The position numbers and the translations under genes were made by a program. Source: Sinorhizobium medicae (lineage in GTDB: Bacteria > Pseudomonadota > Alphaproteobacteria > Rhizobiales > Rhizobiaceae). Taken from it: a stretch of DNA of 64,000 nt. This document shows positions 37,273 to 46,232 of this stretch, piece after piece; the first letter of the stretch is position 1; each line of letters starts with the position of its first letter. The stretch lies in contig NZ_VITA01000001.1 in assembly GCF_007827695.1 (NCBI RefSeq), forward strand, positions 1 to 64,000, read 5' to 3'. Below the pieces are notes generated by a model, which saw only the letters and a program-made list of their open reading frames with translations, searched no databases and was not told the DNA's origin.

Positions 37273-38404
37273 GCGGCCCGCAAAGCGAGAGCGCGTGGCC
37301 GCGCTCGCGACGCTGCCGCTTTTCTGGCCTCTGAAGAGCAAACGGGTGCTCGTCGCCGGCGGCAGCGATGCAGCCGCCTGGAAAGCCGAACTGCTGTCGG
37401 CCTGCGGTGCGGAAGTTCACGTCTATGCGCCGCGCGCGATACTGAGCGATCTCTTCCTCGACGTCCTCGCCCGTGGAGCCGCGCATGAGCTCGGCCGTTT
37501 CGTTCACCACGATAAGGCCTGGCATGCAGACGCATTTCGAGACGCGGCAATCGCCATTGCCGATTGTGACGAGCAATCCGAGGCGGAAGCGTTCTTCCAT
37601 GCCGCACGAACCGCAGGCGTGCCCGTCAACGTCATCGACAAGCCGGCCTTCTGCGAATTTCAGTTCGGATCGATCGTGAACCGCTCGCCCGTGATCGTCG
37701 CGATCTCGACCGATGGCGCGGCGCCGATACTGGCGCAGGCGATCCGCAGACGGATCGAGGCCCTGCTGCCGCCAGCGCTCAAGCATTGGGCGTCGATTGC
37801 CCAGGCTATCCGCGATCGCGTGAATGCCCGTCTGAGCCCTGGGGCTGCCCGCCGCATCTTCTGGGAACGTTTCGTCGACCGGGCCTTTCTCGGCAAACCG
37901 GAGCAGGGTGTGGAGATGCGGCTGATGGCGGAGGCGGATCGTCAGGTCACGCGCCCCTCCGCCATCGGCCGCGTCACCATCGTGGGGGCAGGACCCGGCG
38001 ACGCGGAACTCCTCACCTTGAAGGCGGTCCGCGCGCTGCAGGCTGCCGACGTGATACTCTTTGACGAATGCATTCAGGACGAGGTCCTTGAACTGGCGCG
38101 CCGGGAGGCGAGGCGCGTCCCTGTCGCAGGCAGCGACAAGGATCGCAGCAGCAGCAACGCGATTCTCGTCCAGGGAGACATTGCGGCGCTGGTCCGGAAG
38201 GGAAAGAACGTGGTGCGCCTCCGGTCCGGGAATCCGATGGCAGTCGACGAGGAATTCGCGGCATTTGAACGCCTCGGACTGCCTGTGCAGATCGTACCTG
38301 GCGTCGAAGCCGAGGCTTACCGCCCCGACATGGGCTCCGATATGGGCAAGCTAGCATTCAGCGGGAGACCGGTCCAGCCGGGACTGCACACCACCAACCA
38401 CTGA
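37244..38404 (+). CDS. cysG: CysG-like siroheme synthase with C-terminal third of the SUMT domain missing
   Basis: 386 residues against about 457 for the E. coli enzyme. The precorrin-2 dehydrogenase/ferrochelatase part is normal (RVLVAGGSDAAAWKAEL at 34-50; DKPAFCEFQFGSIVNRSP; AISTDGAAPILAQAIRRRIE), followed by the dimerisation helices. The uroporphyrinogen methyltransferase domain begins near residue 243 (VTIVGAGPGDAELLTLKAV) but the key loop is altered (VRLRSGNPMAVDEEF instead of the usual VRLKGGDPF-type motif), and the protein stops after VPGVEAEAYRP. The next 38 bases contain no missing piece before the oppositely oriented Nudix gene. Likely function: siroheme from precorrin-2 for NirB, with methylation supplied elsewhere. 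Confidence 0.85.
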   Translation: MLASPSQQSERPAKRERVAALATLPLFWPLKSKRVLVAGGSDAAAWKAELLSACGAEVHVYAPRAILSDLFLDVLARGAAHELGRFVHHDKAWHADAFRDAAIAIADCDEQSEAEAFFHAARTAGVPVNVIDKPAFCEFQFGSIVNRSPVIVAISTDGAAPILAQAIRRRIEALLPPALKHWASIAQAIRDRVNARLSPGAARRIFWERFVDRAFLGKPEQGVEMRLMAEADRQVTRPSAIGRVTIVGAGPGDAELLTLKAVRALQAADVILFDECIQDEVLELARREARRVPVAGSDKDRSSSNAILVQGDIAALVRKGKNVVRLRSGNPMAVDEEFAAFERLGLPVQIVPGVEAEAYRPDMGSDMGKLAFSGRPVQPGLHTTNH

Positions 38405-38442
38405 TGCAGCTCGGCGGAGCGCAATCGCCCGAACGCTGCGTG

Positions 38443-38913
38443 TCAGGGCGCCCGGCGGCTTCGCAACGCCTCCAGACGATCGATGAATGGCCGCTGCGAG
38501 GCGTTTATCCTTCTGCGCGCCTCTGCAGGCGTGAACCATGCAGCGCGGTCGACTTCGGGGAAGGAGTGCATTTGCCCGCTTCGCGGCGGCCACTCTGCCT
38601 CGAACACGTTGCTGCGCAGGCTGTCTACGTCGAATTCACTCTCATGCGCGTAAGCCGTAACGAGCTTGCCACTCTTCTGGCGCTCTTCACCAAGGAACTC
38701 CAGAGGACCGCCGATTGCGATCCCGGTCTCCTCGAGGAATTCCCGCCGCGCGGCCGCCTCGGGTTCTTCGGCGGCATCATACTCGCCTTTCGGGATCGAC
38801 CAGGCGCCGACATCCCTGTTGCTCCAGAAGGGTCCCCCTGGGTGGACGAGCAGAACCAGGAGGTTGCCCGCCTCATATCTGTAGAGCAGAATACCCGCGC
38901 TTCTCTTCGGCAT
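38443..38913 (-). CDS. Nudix-family hydrolase
   Basis: 156 residues from the ATG at 38913. The Nudix box is exact: G-x5-E-x7-REFLEETGI (GEYDAAEEPEAAARREF and EETGI). The N-terminus KRSAGILLYRYEAGNLLVLLVHPGG resembles DR1025/YmfB-type NTP pyrophosphohydrolases. Substrate unknown. Convergent with cysG; 38 bases between stops. Confidence 0.87.
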   Translation of the reverse strand: MPKRSAGILLYRYEAGNLLVLLVHPGGPFWSNRDVGAWSIPKGEYDAAEEPEAAARREFLEETGIAIGGPLEFLGEERQKSGKLVTAYAHESEFDVDSLRSNVFEAEWPPRSGQMHSFPEVDRAAWFTPAEARRRINASQRPFIDRLEALRSRRAP

Positions 38914-38948
38914 TTGTGACCTGTCGCTTACAATTCCCACATCCGGAG

Positions 38949-39039
38949 GGAAAACCGCTGCACACTTTTCCTGCAAGCGCTTTTTAAATCACGCCCTTCC
39001 GGGCGGAAAACCGCTGCACACTTTTCCTGGAAGCGCTTT
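38949..39039. repeat. Tandem pair of rhizobial intergenic repeats
   Basis: Two near-identical units of 35 bases start at 38949 and 39005. Each carries the core AAAACCGCTGCACACTTTTC and then CTGCAAGCGC or CTGGAAGCGC; they differ at one base. The same core recurs near 48525 and 48582. The second copy ends inside the 3' end of the slipin gene and contributes its stop codon (39038-39040). Confidence 0.75.
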
Positions 39040-39808
39040 AGGAGGAACCCTCCTTCTTTGTCGCCAGCATGTCGGCGATCTCCATCGGGAACGGGAAGAT
39101 GATCGTCGAGTTCTTTTCGGCAGCGATGACATTCAAGGTGCTGAGATAGCGCAATTGCATGGCCTGAGGTTTCCGGGCCAGTATCTCGGCCGCTTCCAGC
39201 AGTTTTGCGGCCGCCTGCTGTTCGCCCTCCGCGTTGATGACCTTGGCGCGTCTTTCGCGCTCGGCCTCGGCCTGCCGGGCGATCGCACGGATCATCGATT
39301 CGTTGATGTCCACATGTTTGATCTCGACCGTCGCGACCTTGATGCCCCATGCGTCGGTCTGCACGTCCAGGATCTTCTGAATGTCCTCGTTCAACCGGTC
39401 ACGTTCCGCCAGCATCTCGTCCAGATCGTGCTTGCCCAGCACTGACCTGAGCGTCGTCTGCGCAAGCTGGCTTGTCGCCGTCATGAAATCCTCGACTTGA
39501 ATCGTCGACTTCTCCGCGTCTATGACCCGGAAATAGATCACCGCGCTGACCCGCACCGAAACATTGTCGCGCGAGATGACATCCTGGCTCGGCACGTCGA
39601 GAACGCGGGTCCTGAGGTCGACGCGTACCATCTGCTGTACATAGGGCAGGATCAGGATGAGCCCCGGCCCCTTGACGCCCGTGAAGCGGCCGAGCGTGAA
39701 GATGACGCCGCGCTCATATTCCCTGAGTATCCTGATCGCATAGGCGACGATGATCAACAGGAACAGGAGCGCGGCGGCGAAGGGCGCAAGATTTCCAAGC
39801 CAGGTCAT
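39038..39808 (-). CDS. Slipin/stomatin-like SPFH-domain membrane protein
   Basis: 256 residues. One membrane anchor at about 8-28 (FAAALLFLLIIVAYAI), then the SPFH/band 7 domain (RGVIFTLGRFTGVKGPGLIL, RTRVLDVPSQDVISRDNVSV). The partner NfeD lies just upstream in the same orientation, the usual slipin/NfeD pair thought to organise membrane microdomains and protein quality control. Its stop codon falls within an intergenic repeat copy at 39005-39039. Confidence 0.9.
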   Translation of the reverse strand: MTWLGNLAPFAAALLFLLIIVAYAIRILREYERGVIFTLGRFTGVKGPGLILILPYVQQMVRVDLRTRVLDVPSQDVISRDNVSVRVSAVIYFRVIDAEKSTIQVEDFMTATSQLAQTTLRSVLGKHDLDEMLAERDRLNEDIQKILDVQTDAWGIKVATVEIKHVDINESMIRAIARQAEAERERRAKVINAEGEQQAAAKLLEAAEILARKPQAMQLRYLSTLNVIAAEKNSTIIFPFPMEIADMLATKKEGSS

Positions 39809-39857
39809 GTGCGATCTCCTTGCATCCGAGGTCGAATAAGACGTTTACGCGGTATGC

Positions 39858-39897
39858 GGGCGGAAAACCGCGAAGTTTTGCTCATCCGACTCAAGTT
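39858..39897. repeat. Diverged copy of the AAAACCGC intergenic repeat
   Basis: GCGGAAAACCGCGAAGTTTT followed by GCTCATCCGACTCAAG resembles the 38949/39005 repeats in its first half and lies between the slipin and NfeD genes, overlapping the last codons of nfeD (stop at 39891). It is too diverged to be sure of common origin. Confidence 0.4.
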
Positions 39898-41249
39898 GGC
39901 TTGCGCGCCACCTCCAGCGTCAAACCCTGACGGCCGACGACCATGACGTCCTCTCCCGGACCGAGCGGTTCATTGCTGACTGCGCTCCACCGCTCGCCGT
40001 GGGCAATCACGTAGCCGCCCGCTCCCTCCCAGCTGTCGACCTTTCCGGAGATGCCGATCATCTCCTCCGCTCCGGTGAGGATCTTGTGTCGGCTCGAGAG
40101 AAGAGCGAGACGGGCGACCAGCAGGCCGAAAGCCAGGCTTGCGAACCCGATGCCGCTCAGAACCGGCCAGGACACCTGCAGTCCCGGTACGTCCGTGTCG
40201 AAAAGAATTGCGGCACCGAGCACCAGCGCGACGGCGCTGCCAAGGCCGAGAACGCCGAAAGACGGCGCATGCGCTTCCGCGACCAGCAGCCCGGCTCCGA
40301 GCAGGATGAGGGCAACGCCGGCATAGCTCACAGGCAGCACCGCCAGGGCGTAGAGACCGAGCAGGAGACTTATGCCGCCAATGGTCCCGGGCACAACGGT
40401 GCCGGGTGAGAGAAACTCGAAGATGAGCCCATAGATGCCGACCATCATCAGAAGGAGAGCGACATTGGGATTGGTGATCACCGATAAGAGCTGCGTGCGC
40501 CAATCGGGCGGCAAGTCCTCGATGAAGAGCCCTGCAGTATCGAGCCGGACGTCGGATTGACCGATGCGAACGGAGCGACCGTGTGCCTGCTTGAGGAGGT
40601 CATTGAGGTTGATCGCGGTGAAGTCGATGACCTGTTCGCGCGCGGCTGCGGCCGAGGAAAGGCTGGCAGCCTCGCGCACGGCGCGCTCCGCCCAGTCGAT
40701 ATTGCGACCGCGCAACTCCGCAAGGCCGCGGATATAAGCGATTGCATCGTTGATAAGTTTCGCCTCGCCGGCATCGGCCGGCTTGCGGGGTTCCTGCTTG
40801 TCCGGTTCGCCCGGCGTTTCCTCACCGTCCCGCTCGTCATCGCCAAAAAGTCCACCGCCGATGGCGATCGGCGTGGCGGCGCCCAGATTGGTTCCGGGCG
40901 CCATGGCCGCGATGTGGCTCGCATAAAGAATATAGGTGCCGGCGCTTGCCGCCCGCGCTCCGCTGGGCGCGACGAAACTCGCGACCGGCACGGGTGAATC
41001 GAGGATGGCGCGTATGATTTCGCGCATCGACGTATCCAGTCCGCCGGGCGTATCCATCTGCAGGACCACCAGCGCGACACCGCGGTCCCTGGCCCGCCGC
41101 AGGCCGCGCGTTACATATTCCGCCGTGGCCGGACTGATGGCGCCGTTTACGTGCAGGACGATTGCTTTCCGCTCGGCTGCCGGAGCCGGCGAGACAGGAA
41201 GCATGAAGGCCGACAGGAGGCTAAACAACAGGAAGAGGATGCGAGCCAT
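39891..41249 (-). CDS. NfeD-type membrane serine protease (long form)
   Basis: 452 residues from the ATG at 41249, which has CGAGG eight bases upstream; an ATG eight codons earlier is possible. Signal peptide, then a ClpP-class serine protease domain with APSGARAASAGTYI (catalytic Ser) and PGTNLGAATPI, then membrane helices (LLLMMVGIYGLIFEF, LLGLYALAVLPVSYAGVALI) and a C-terminal OB-fold NfeD domain. NfeD1b proteases cleave the C-terminus of partner slipins; that partner is the next gene. Confidence 0.9.
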   Translation of the reverse strand: MARILFLLFSLLSAFMLPVSPAPAAERKAIVLHVNGAISPATAEYVTRGLRRARDRGVALVVLQMDTPGGLDTSMREIIRAILDSPVPVASFVAPSGARAASAGTYILYASHIAAMAPGTNLGAATPIAIGGGLFGDDERDGEETPGEPDKQEPRKPADAGEAKLINDAIAYIRGLAELRGRNIDWAERAVREAASLSSAAAAREQVIDFTAINLNDLLKQAHGRSVRIGQSDVRLDTAGLFIEDLPPDWRTQLLSVITNPNVALLLMMVGIYGLIFEFLSPGTVVPGTIGGISLLLGLYALAVLPVSYAGVALILLGAGLLVAEAHAPSFGVLGLGSAVALVLGAAILFDTDVPGLQVSWPVLSGIGFASLAFGLLVARLALLSSRHKILTGAEEMIGISGKVDSWEGAGGYVIAHGERWSAVSNEPLGPGEDVMVVGRQGLTLEVARKPT

Positions 41250-41456
41250 TCGCCGTACCTCGTGGCTTCTCATCTGAAGCAGAGGCGAAAGCCGCAGACC
41301 ACTTAGCCAGCTCTACCTCTCGTCGAAAAATCGACGCATCCCAATATAAGGCAGAACGGCAAAAAACGTAAGCGATGGCCCGCCAAAGCTGCCGCAGAAG
41401 TTGTAGCGGCTTTGCCAGGGAGCCTCGTCGCGCAGGAGCTCCGCGCCTGGGGGCAC

Positions 41457-42914
41457 CTATGTTGCGGCTTCCTCGCGCCTGGAGCGAACGCTTTCTGCTC
41501 GGCGCGCCTGCGCCAGCGCCGCAATTTGCGCCGCCACGAAAATGGCGTGGTCGTTGACCTGCGGCAGGCCCATGAGTTCGCCAAAGGTGCCGCGGGCGAG
41601 AGGACCGGCGACGAAGAGATCGTCCACTTCCCCGCCCTCGCCGTCGAGCGCCCTGCTGGCTTCGCTGCAGGCGAGCCCCAGTCCGACCGTGTCGGGGCGC
41701 AGATAACCGGCGGCTCCGAGCGACTCCAGCCAGGGCTGACTTTGCAGGATCGACCGGTGGGCCGGACCCGTGGTGATCACGACGGCGTCGAATTCCCACT
41801 CTTCCGTTCCTCCAGCCCGCCGGCCCCGGAAAGTGACCGCGACATTCTCGCCAGCGCGCGCCAAATGGGCGATAGAACCGGCGCGGACGCGGATATCGCC
41901 ATCCTTTAGACCTGTGCTCACGATCGCATCGATTTGCGGCGCCACGCGAAAACGGTGCACATCCCAGAAAGGCCGCGCGTGCCGGACAAGCCGGCGCCGC
42001 TCGTCTACCGGCAAATTGCGCCATATCTCACCGCCCTGTGCCCTGAGCGCATCGAGAACCGCATGCCATGTGAAGCCTTCCGCCTCCGCATCTGATATCG
42101 TCCGGCGCACCTGAGCAAGGAGCTCCGCTGCTGATCTCCAAGGCTGCGCGACGAAGTCGCCAAAGGGGTCCTGCGCCCTGTCGGCATGTCCGCGCGAGCG
42201 TAGGCCCCGCCGGGAAAAGGCGGTGATCGGCCCCTTATGCCCGCGCGTGCGCAGCGTAGCGATCACGTCGGCCGAGGTCAGACCCGTACCGATGATCAGT
42301 ACGCGGTCATCCGTCCGGATTTTGTCGAGCGCGCCCGGCTCGGTCGAATCCGGCACGTAGCGAGGGTGACCGGTCAGTACAGCGCCGATGCCTGCGGGCG
42401 CCTCCGGAGCCGGATGCGTCGTCGCCACCACCAGCGCGTCGGCGCGGTTTAGCGTGCCGCCCTCGCCGCGGACCGCCCAGGCTGCTCCCTCACGCTCTAC
42501 GGCGATCACCCTTTCCCGGTGATGCACGATGCGCCCGCTCCGGACGAATGGTACGACCGCCTCGGCAACGTAGCGCCCGAAAAGCTGCCGGCGAGGATAG
42601 AGATGTCCATCACCGGCAAGCACCTCGGGATCGTCGCGCAGCTCACTCTGAAGTGCGAGCCAGCGTGCGAAGTCGTCGGGGTCATCCGGATCGATGCTCA
42701 TACGCGCAGCCGGGACATTGACGCGATGCGCGGGCTCCGCGGTATCATAGGCAAGGCCGCATCCCAGCCGCACGCGCGGCTCGAAGACGGCAATCTGCCA
42801 ACCGCCCATGGCGCGATCGCGCGCAAGGTGCATCGCAACCATGGCTCCGGTGAAGCCACCGCCGATGATCGCGACGGTAGGGCGGGGGGCGTTCTGGCCG
42901 AAGGAATCCATCAT
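41457..42914 (-). CDS. FAD/NAD(P)-binding oxidoreductase
   Basis: 485 residues. The N-terminal FAD motif is AIIGGGFTGAMVAMHLAR, a family-typical HRVNVPAARMSIDPDDPDDFARW segment follows, and a second Rossmann-type motif VLIIGTGLTSADVIATL lies mid-protein. It belongs to the FAD_NAD_binding family (pfam13454 type). Clustering with the gene at 43034 and divergent SfnB-like gene suggests a role in sulfur or organosulfur metabolism. Substrate unknown. Confidence 0.82.
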   Translation of the reverse strand: MMDSFGQNAPRPTVAIIGGGFTGAMVAMHLARDRAMGGWQIAVFEPRVRLGCGLAYDTAEPAHRVNVPAARMSIDPDDPDDFARWLALQSELRDDPEVLAGDGHLYPRRQLFGRYVAEAVVPFVRSGRIVHHRERVIAVEREGAAWAVRGEGGTLNRADALVVATTHPAPEAPAGIGAVLTGHPRYVPDSTEPGALDKIRTDDRVLIIGTGLTSADVIATLRTRGHKGPITAFSRRGLRSRGHADRAQDPFGDFVAQPWRSAAELLAQVRRTISDAEAEGFTWHAVLDALRAQGGEIWRNLPVDERRRLVRHARPFWDVHRFRVAPQIDAIVSTGLKDGDIRVRAGSIAHLARAGENVAVTFRGRRAGGTEEWEFDAVVITTGPAHRSILQSQPWLESLGAAGYLRPDTVGLGLACSEASRALDGEGGEVDDLFVAGPLARGTFGELMGLPQVNDHAIFVAAQIAALAQARRAESVRSRREEAAT

Positions 42915-43033
42915 ATCGAAGACCTGCTGCGCAGCGGCGATCGTGTCGTCGTTGACCTCTGAATTCTCCTGCCCGCCGTTTCAAGGCGAACCCGCAATAA
43001 AAGGTGGGAACGAACAGTTGGCCCGTGTCTCGT

Positions 43034-44434
43034 CTATCCAGCTTTCAGCGCCATGCGCTTTCCTGTCGCTATCAGCCGTGATGCCGCATAGGTCTGCGTG
43101 ACGATTTCCGGTACGAGGTCGATGTCGGGAAGACTTCCCAATCCCAACGGACCGATGGCGAAGAGGTTCGGCGTGTGTCCGCTCGAGCTCAAGACTTCGC
43201 CCGTCGGGGCGACAGCAATGCCGAGCTCGAGTTCGTCTGGTTGGGCAAGCCCGCCCGCAAAAAGGCTCCGAAGCAACGGCGTTCCGAGGTCCGGAGCTGA
43301 ACAGCGACATTCGATCACCTGATCAGCCCTCAGCAGTTCCTCGGTATCCTGGCCGGCCCATCGCACGAGGATACCTTCGGGCAGGCGTCGACCCGCCCGA
43401 CCGCGGCGAAGCACGGTCCGACCCTCGCCAAGTTCCTGCTGCAGCCGCGCGTGAACGGCCGCTGGCAGGCGGTTCCTGTGGCTGTCGTAAATTGCACGCA
43501 GGTGACGGTTGAACTGCCGCTTCTCCTGTGCGGAGAGCGATTGCCAGAGAGAGCGAGCGCGGCGGCGGAGGCCGTTCATCGCAGATTGCCATCCCTGCCC
43601 GTTCGCTTCGGCCTCGGCGCAGGCCTGACGCACGAAGCGCACGATACGGCCCAGGCCTTGCGGCAGCGGATCGATGGGAAAGCTCGGCGATGCCGCGCGC
43701 TGCGTGTGCGCCTGCGGCAGGAAACCGTGCCGTGAAATGAGCGTGACCTTTCCCGCATAGCCGTTGTCGCGCATCTGGAACAACTGGTCGACCACACGTA
43801 TCCCGCTACCGAGCAGCACCGCGTGGCGTGGATCGACGAGGCGCCGAGTGCGCACAAGCGGCCGCTCCTCCTCGGAAACCTCGAGGTCCCGCGGGCGCAT
43901 GCCGAAGCCCGTAGCGAGGATGACAATGTCGCTCTCGTCGTTGCCACCGTGCCGCACAAGGCTGAAGCGACCACTTGCGAGCTTTCGCAGGCCTGTGACC
44001 GGCTCGTGTGAGAACCTCACCGTGATGTCGGAGCGCCGGGCAAGCGCCTCGGAGAAGCGCTGGTGCACGTAATCGCTGAAGATGCCTTTCGGCACGAAAA
44101 TCTGCCGGAAGCCGGGAATGGCCGCCGGAACCGCCGTTCGGAACTCATCATTGGCGCAAAGCCAATCGTTGAAATCATCCGGCTGGCCGGCCGCGACCGA
44201 AAGATCGCGGACGCGGCTGTTGAGTATCTCGCAGCGCTGAGCGGCGGAAAATACCTGGCCCCCGCTGATCGATGGATGCGGATCATACATGGTGAGGTGG
44301 AAAGATACCCGCATCGATTTCATCAACGCGATCGCCATCATGATGCCCGAAAAACCGCGGCCGACGATCGCGATTTCCGGCTTCGACAAGGCGGCCATTG
44401 CTGACCTGCCGGCAAACAATCCACGAACGGTCAT
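43034..44434 (-). CDS. FAD/NAD(P)-binding oxidoreductase, paralogue of the downstream gene
   Basis: 466 residues from the ATG at 44434, which has AGGAG upstream; an earlier in-frame start is not supported. FAD motif AIVGRGFSGIMMAIALMKSM, the ILNSRVRDLSVAAGQPDDFNDW segment, and VLLGSGIRVVDQLFQM as second nucleotide site. It is a paralogue of 41457-42914 and probably in the same operon. TTGCAA (44697-44702) and GATTAT on the minus strand with 18 bases between could be its promoter. Confidence 0.82.
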   Translation of the reverse strand: MTVRGLFAGRSAMAALSKPEIAIVGRGFSGIMMAIALMKSMRVSFHLTMYDPHPSISGGQVFSAAQRCEILNSRVRDLSVAAGQPDDFNDWLCANDEFRTAVPAAIPGFRQIFVPKGIFSDYVHQRFSEALARRSDITVRFSHEPVTGLRKLASGRFSLVRHGGNDESDIVILATGFGMRPRDLEVSEEERPLVRTRRLVDPRHAVLLGSGIRVVDQLFQMRDNGYAGKVTLISRHGFLPQAHTQRAASPSFPIDPLPQGLGRIVRFVRQACAEAEANGQGWQSAMNGLRRRARSLWQSLSAQEKRQFNRHLRAIYDSHRNRLPAAVHARLQQELGEGRTVLRRGRAGRRLPEGILVRWAGQDTEELLRADQVIECRCSAPDLGTPLLRSLFAGGLAQPDELELGIAVAPTGEVLSSSGHTPNLFAIGPLGLGSLPDIDLVPEIVTQTYAASRLIATGKRMALKAG

Positions 44435-44990
44435 GTGAGCTCCTTTCGCGAGCTGGCTGTCGCTCCGTGACCGGGGCAACTCTTGAGCAGGGCTTCGAGA
44501 CACACAGAAAGCTATGTCGAATTTGCCGGGTCGTATGCCACTCGCCGCTCGGGACCATTCGGAACGACGCGCCAGCTATAGCCCATCGCCTCCTTCCCGC
44601 ATCGGGCGAGATACTTCCGCTTCTCCGGCCGCATGCAACAGCCTTTCGGCTAACGGTCATCCTGTTTGCGGAATAATCTACAAGTTTGGTATTCTATTGC
44701 AAAGTTCGCCGACGGCAAGCGCTTTTGTGGGAGCCGCCTGGAACAGGTTATAGCCACTGCGGCTAAGGCCCTGATATTCCACCCTGTTTCGTGGGTACGG
44801 GCGTTGCGTCCAGCCGGCATAAAGCCATGAAATCGACCTGCCTCTGGGGCTGGAAGAAATCTGCGCCTGCTCCATACTAAGAGGACTGCAACACGGCAGA
44901 GCGCGAATCCATGGAACCCGTGAACGCGAACAGGCAATCCGCCGCAGCCTCGAAGTGAGCGAACCGCCAATGGTCCTTGGAGGGACAAAG
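44435..44990. other. Divergent intergenic region between FAD oxidoreductases and SfnB-like gene
   Basis: About 556 bases with no convincing coding frame. It contains the promoters of the two divergent transcription units. A -24-like TGG...TTGC string near 44687 has GG and GC nine bases apart, one short of the sigma-54 spacing, and is not accepted. The right end has GGAGGG before the SfnB-like ATG. Confidence 0.5.
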
Positions 44991-46178
44991 ATGGGCAGCA
45001 TCTCGCAATTCGCCGGAAAGACCAGACCTGCGCCCCGCCACATAGAGAGCGAGGAAGAGGCTCTGACGGTAGCAAAAGACTTGGCATTCCGATTTGCCGA
45101 GCGCGCCAGCGAGCGCGATCTTGAACGCATCCTCCCCCATGACGAACTCGACCAGCTGGCACAGTCAGGACTGCTGGCGATCAGCATTCCCTCGGAATAC
45201 GAGGGAATCGACGTCTCTAACGTCGTCCTGGCCGAGGTGACGGCGATCCTGTCCGAGGCCGACAGCTCCATCGGCCAGATCCCGCAAGGCCATTTTCATG
45301 CCCTGGAAGCACTGCGCCAGTATGCCACAGAAGAGCAAAAGCAATTCTTCTTCGGGCGTGCCCGGGCCGGCGACCGCTTCAGCAGCGCAATTTCGGAAAG
45401 CAGCGAAAAAACAATCGGTAGCTCGATAACCCGGATAATCGGGGACGGCGCCGGCTACCGCATCAACGGACGGAAAGAATATCTGACCGGCATCCTCTTC
45501 GCCGATTGGATCGCGATCTCGGCTCTGGACGCGACCGAGCTCATGACCCTATCCTTTGTCCCGCGCACAACGGAAGGCGTCCGGATCATCGATGATTGGG
45601 ACGGCTTCGGTCAGCGCGTCAATGGCAGCGGCACGGCCATTCTCGAGAACATCCATGTGGATCGCAGCTCGGTCGTGCCGTATCACCGCGCTTTCGGGAG
45701 ACAGACAACGATCGGTTCCGTCGGCCAGATCATCAATGCCGGCGTCGATCTCGGCATAGCGCGCGCCGCATTCCGCGAAACCCTCGAATACGTACGAAAC
45801 GGCGCCGATTCATCGGAGGATGCTTTGGCGATCGCCAAGATCGGCGAAGTCGCAATACGCCTCGAGGCGGCCACCGCGCTCATCGAACATGCCGGACGTA
45901 AGGTCGATACTGCTCAGGTAGACCCGACAGAAGCGCACGCAGCCGAGGCGAGCATCACGGTCACCGCCGCCAAAGTTCTTGCCGCCGAGGCCGCACTGGA
46001 GGCATCCAACACACTTTTCGACCTCGCCGGCGCCGCCTCCACAAAGGTCTCCCACAATCTGGATCGCTATTGGCGCAATGCCCGCGCCCACACGTCACAG
46101 GACCCGCTCCGCCGGAAGCATCACCTCGTGGGCAACTATCACCTTAACGGCGTCCGACCGCGCGACGGCTCATTGTGA
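44991..46178 (+). CDS. SfnB-like sulfur acquisition oxidoreductase (acyl-CoA dehydrogenase fold)
   Basis: 395 residues from the ATG at 44991, six bases after GGAGGG; another in-frame ATG at 44955 lacks a site. Acyl-CoA dehydrogenase-like fold with the DszC/SfnB features: PHDELDQLAQSGLLAISIPS, GQIPQGHFHALEAL, and the C-terminal RYWRNARAHTSQDPLRRKH (RNARTHTLHDP-type motif in the family). Members oxidise small sulfur compounds such as dimethyl sulfone using reduced flavin. Upstream and divergent FAD oxidoreductases could belong to the same pathway. Confidence 0.87.
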   Translation: MGSISQFAGKTRPAPRHIESEEEALTVAKDLAFRFAERASERDLERILPHDELDQLAQSGLLAISIPSEYEGIDVSNVVLAEVTAILSEADSSIGQIPQGHFHALEALRQYATEEQKQFFFGRARAGDRFSSAISESSEKTIGSSITRIIGDGAGYRINGRKEYLTGILFADWIAISALDATELMTLSFVPRTTEGVRIIDDWDGFGQRVNGSGTAILENIHVDRSSVVPYHRAFGRQTTIGSVGQIINAGVDLGIARAAFRETLEYVRNGADSSEDALAIAKIGEVAIRLEAATALIEHAGRKVDTAQVDPTEAHAAEASITVTAAKVLAAEAALEASNTLFDLAGAASTKVSHNLDRYWRNARAHTSQDPLRRKHHLVGNYHLNGVRPRDGSL

Positions 46179-46232
46179 GGCGTTTTTGGGTCGGCGATCC
46201 CATCTCTCACAGACTGCATGGTCTCGCAGCCG

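Noticed and set aside
44687-44701. Possible second sigma-54 promoter before the SfnB-like gene
   Set aside because: GG and GC are nine, not ten, bases apart and the -24 element reads TGGTATT.
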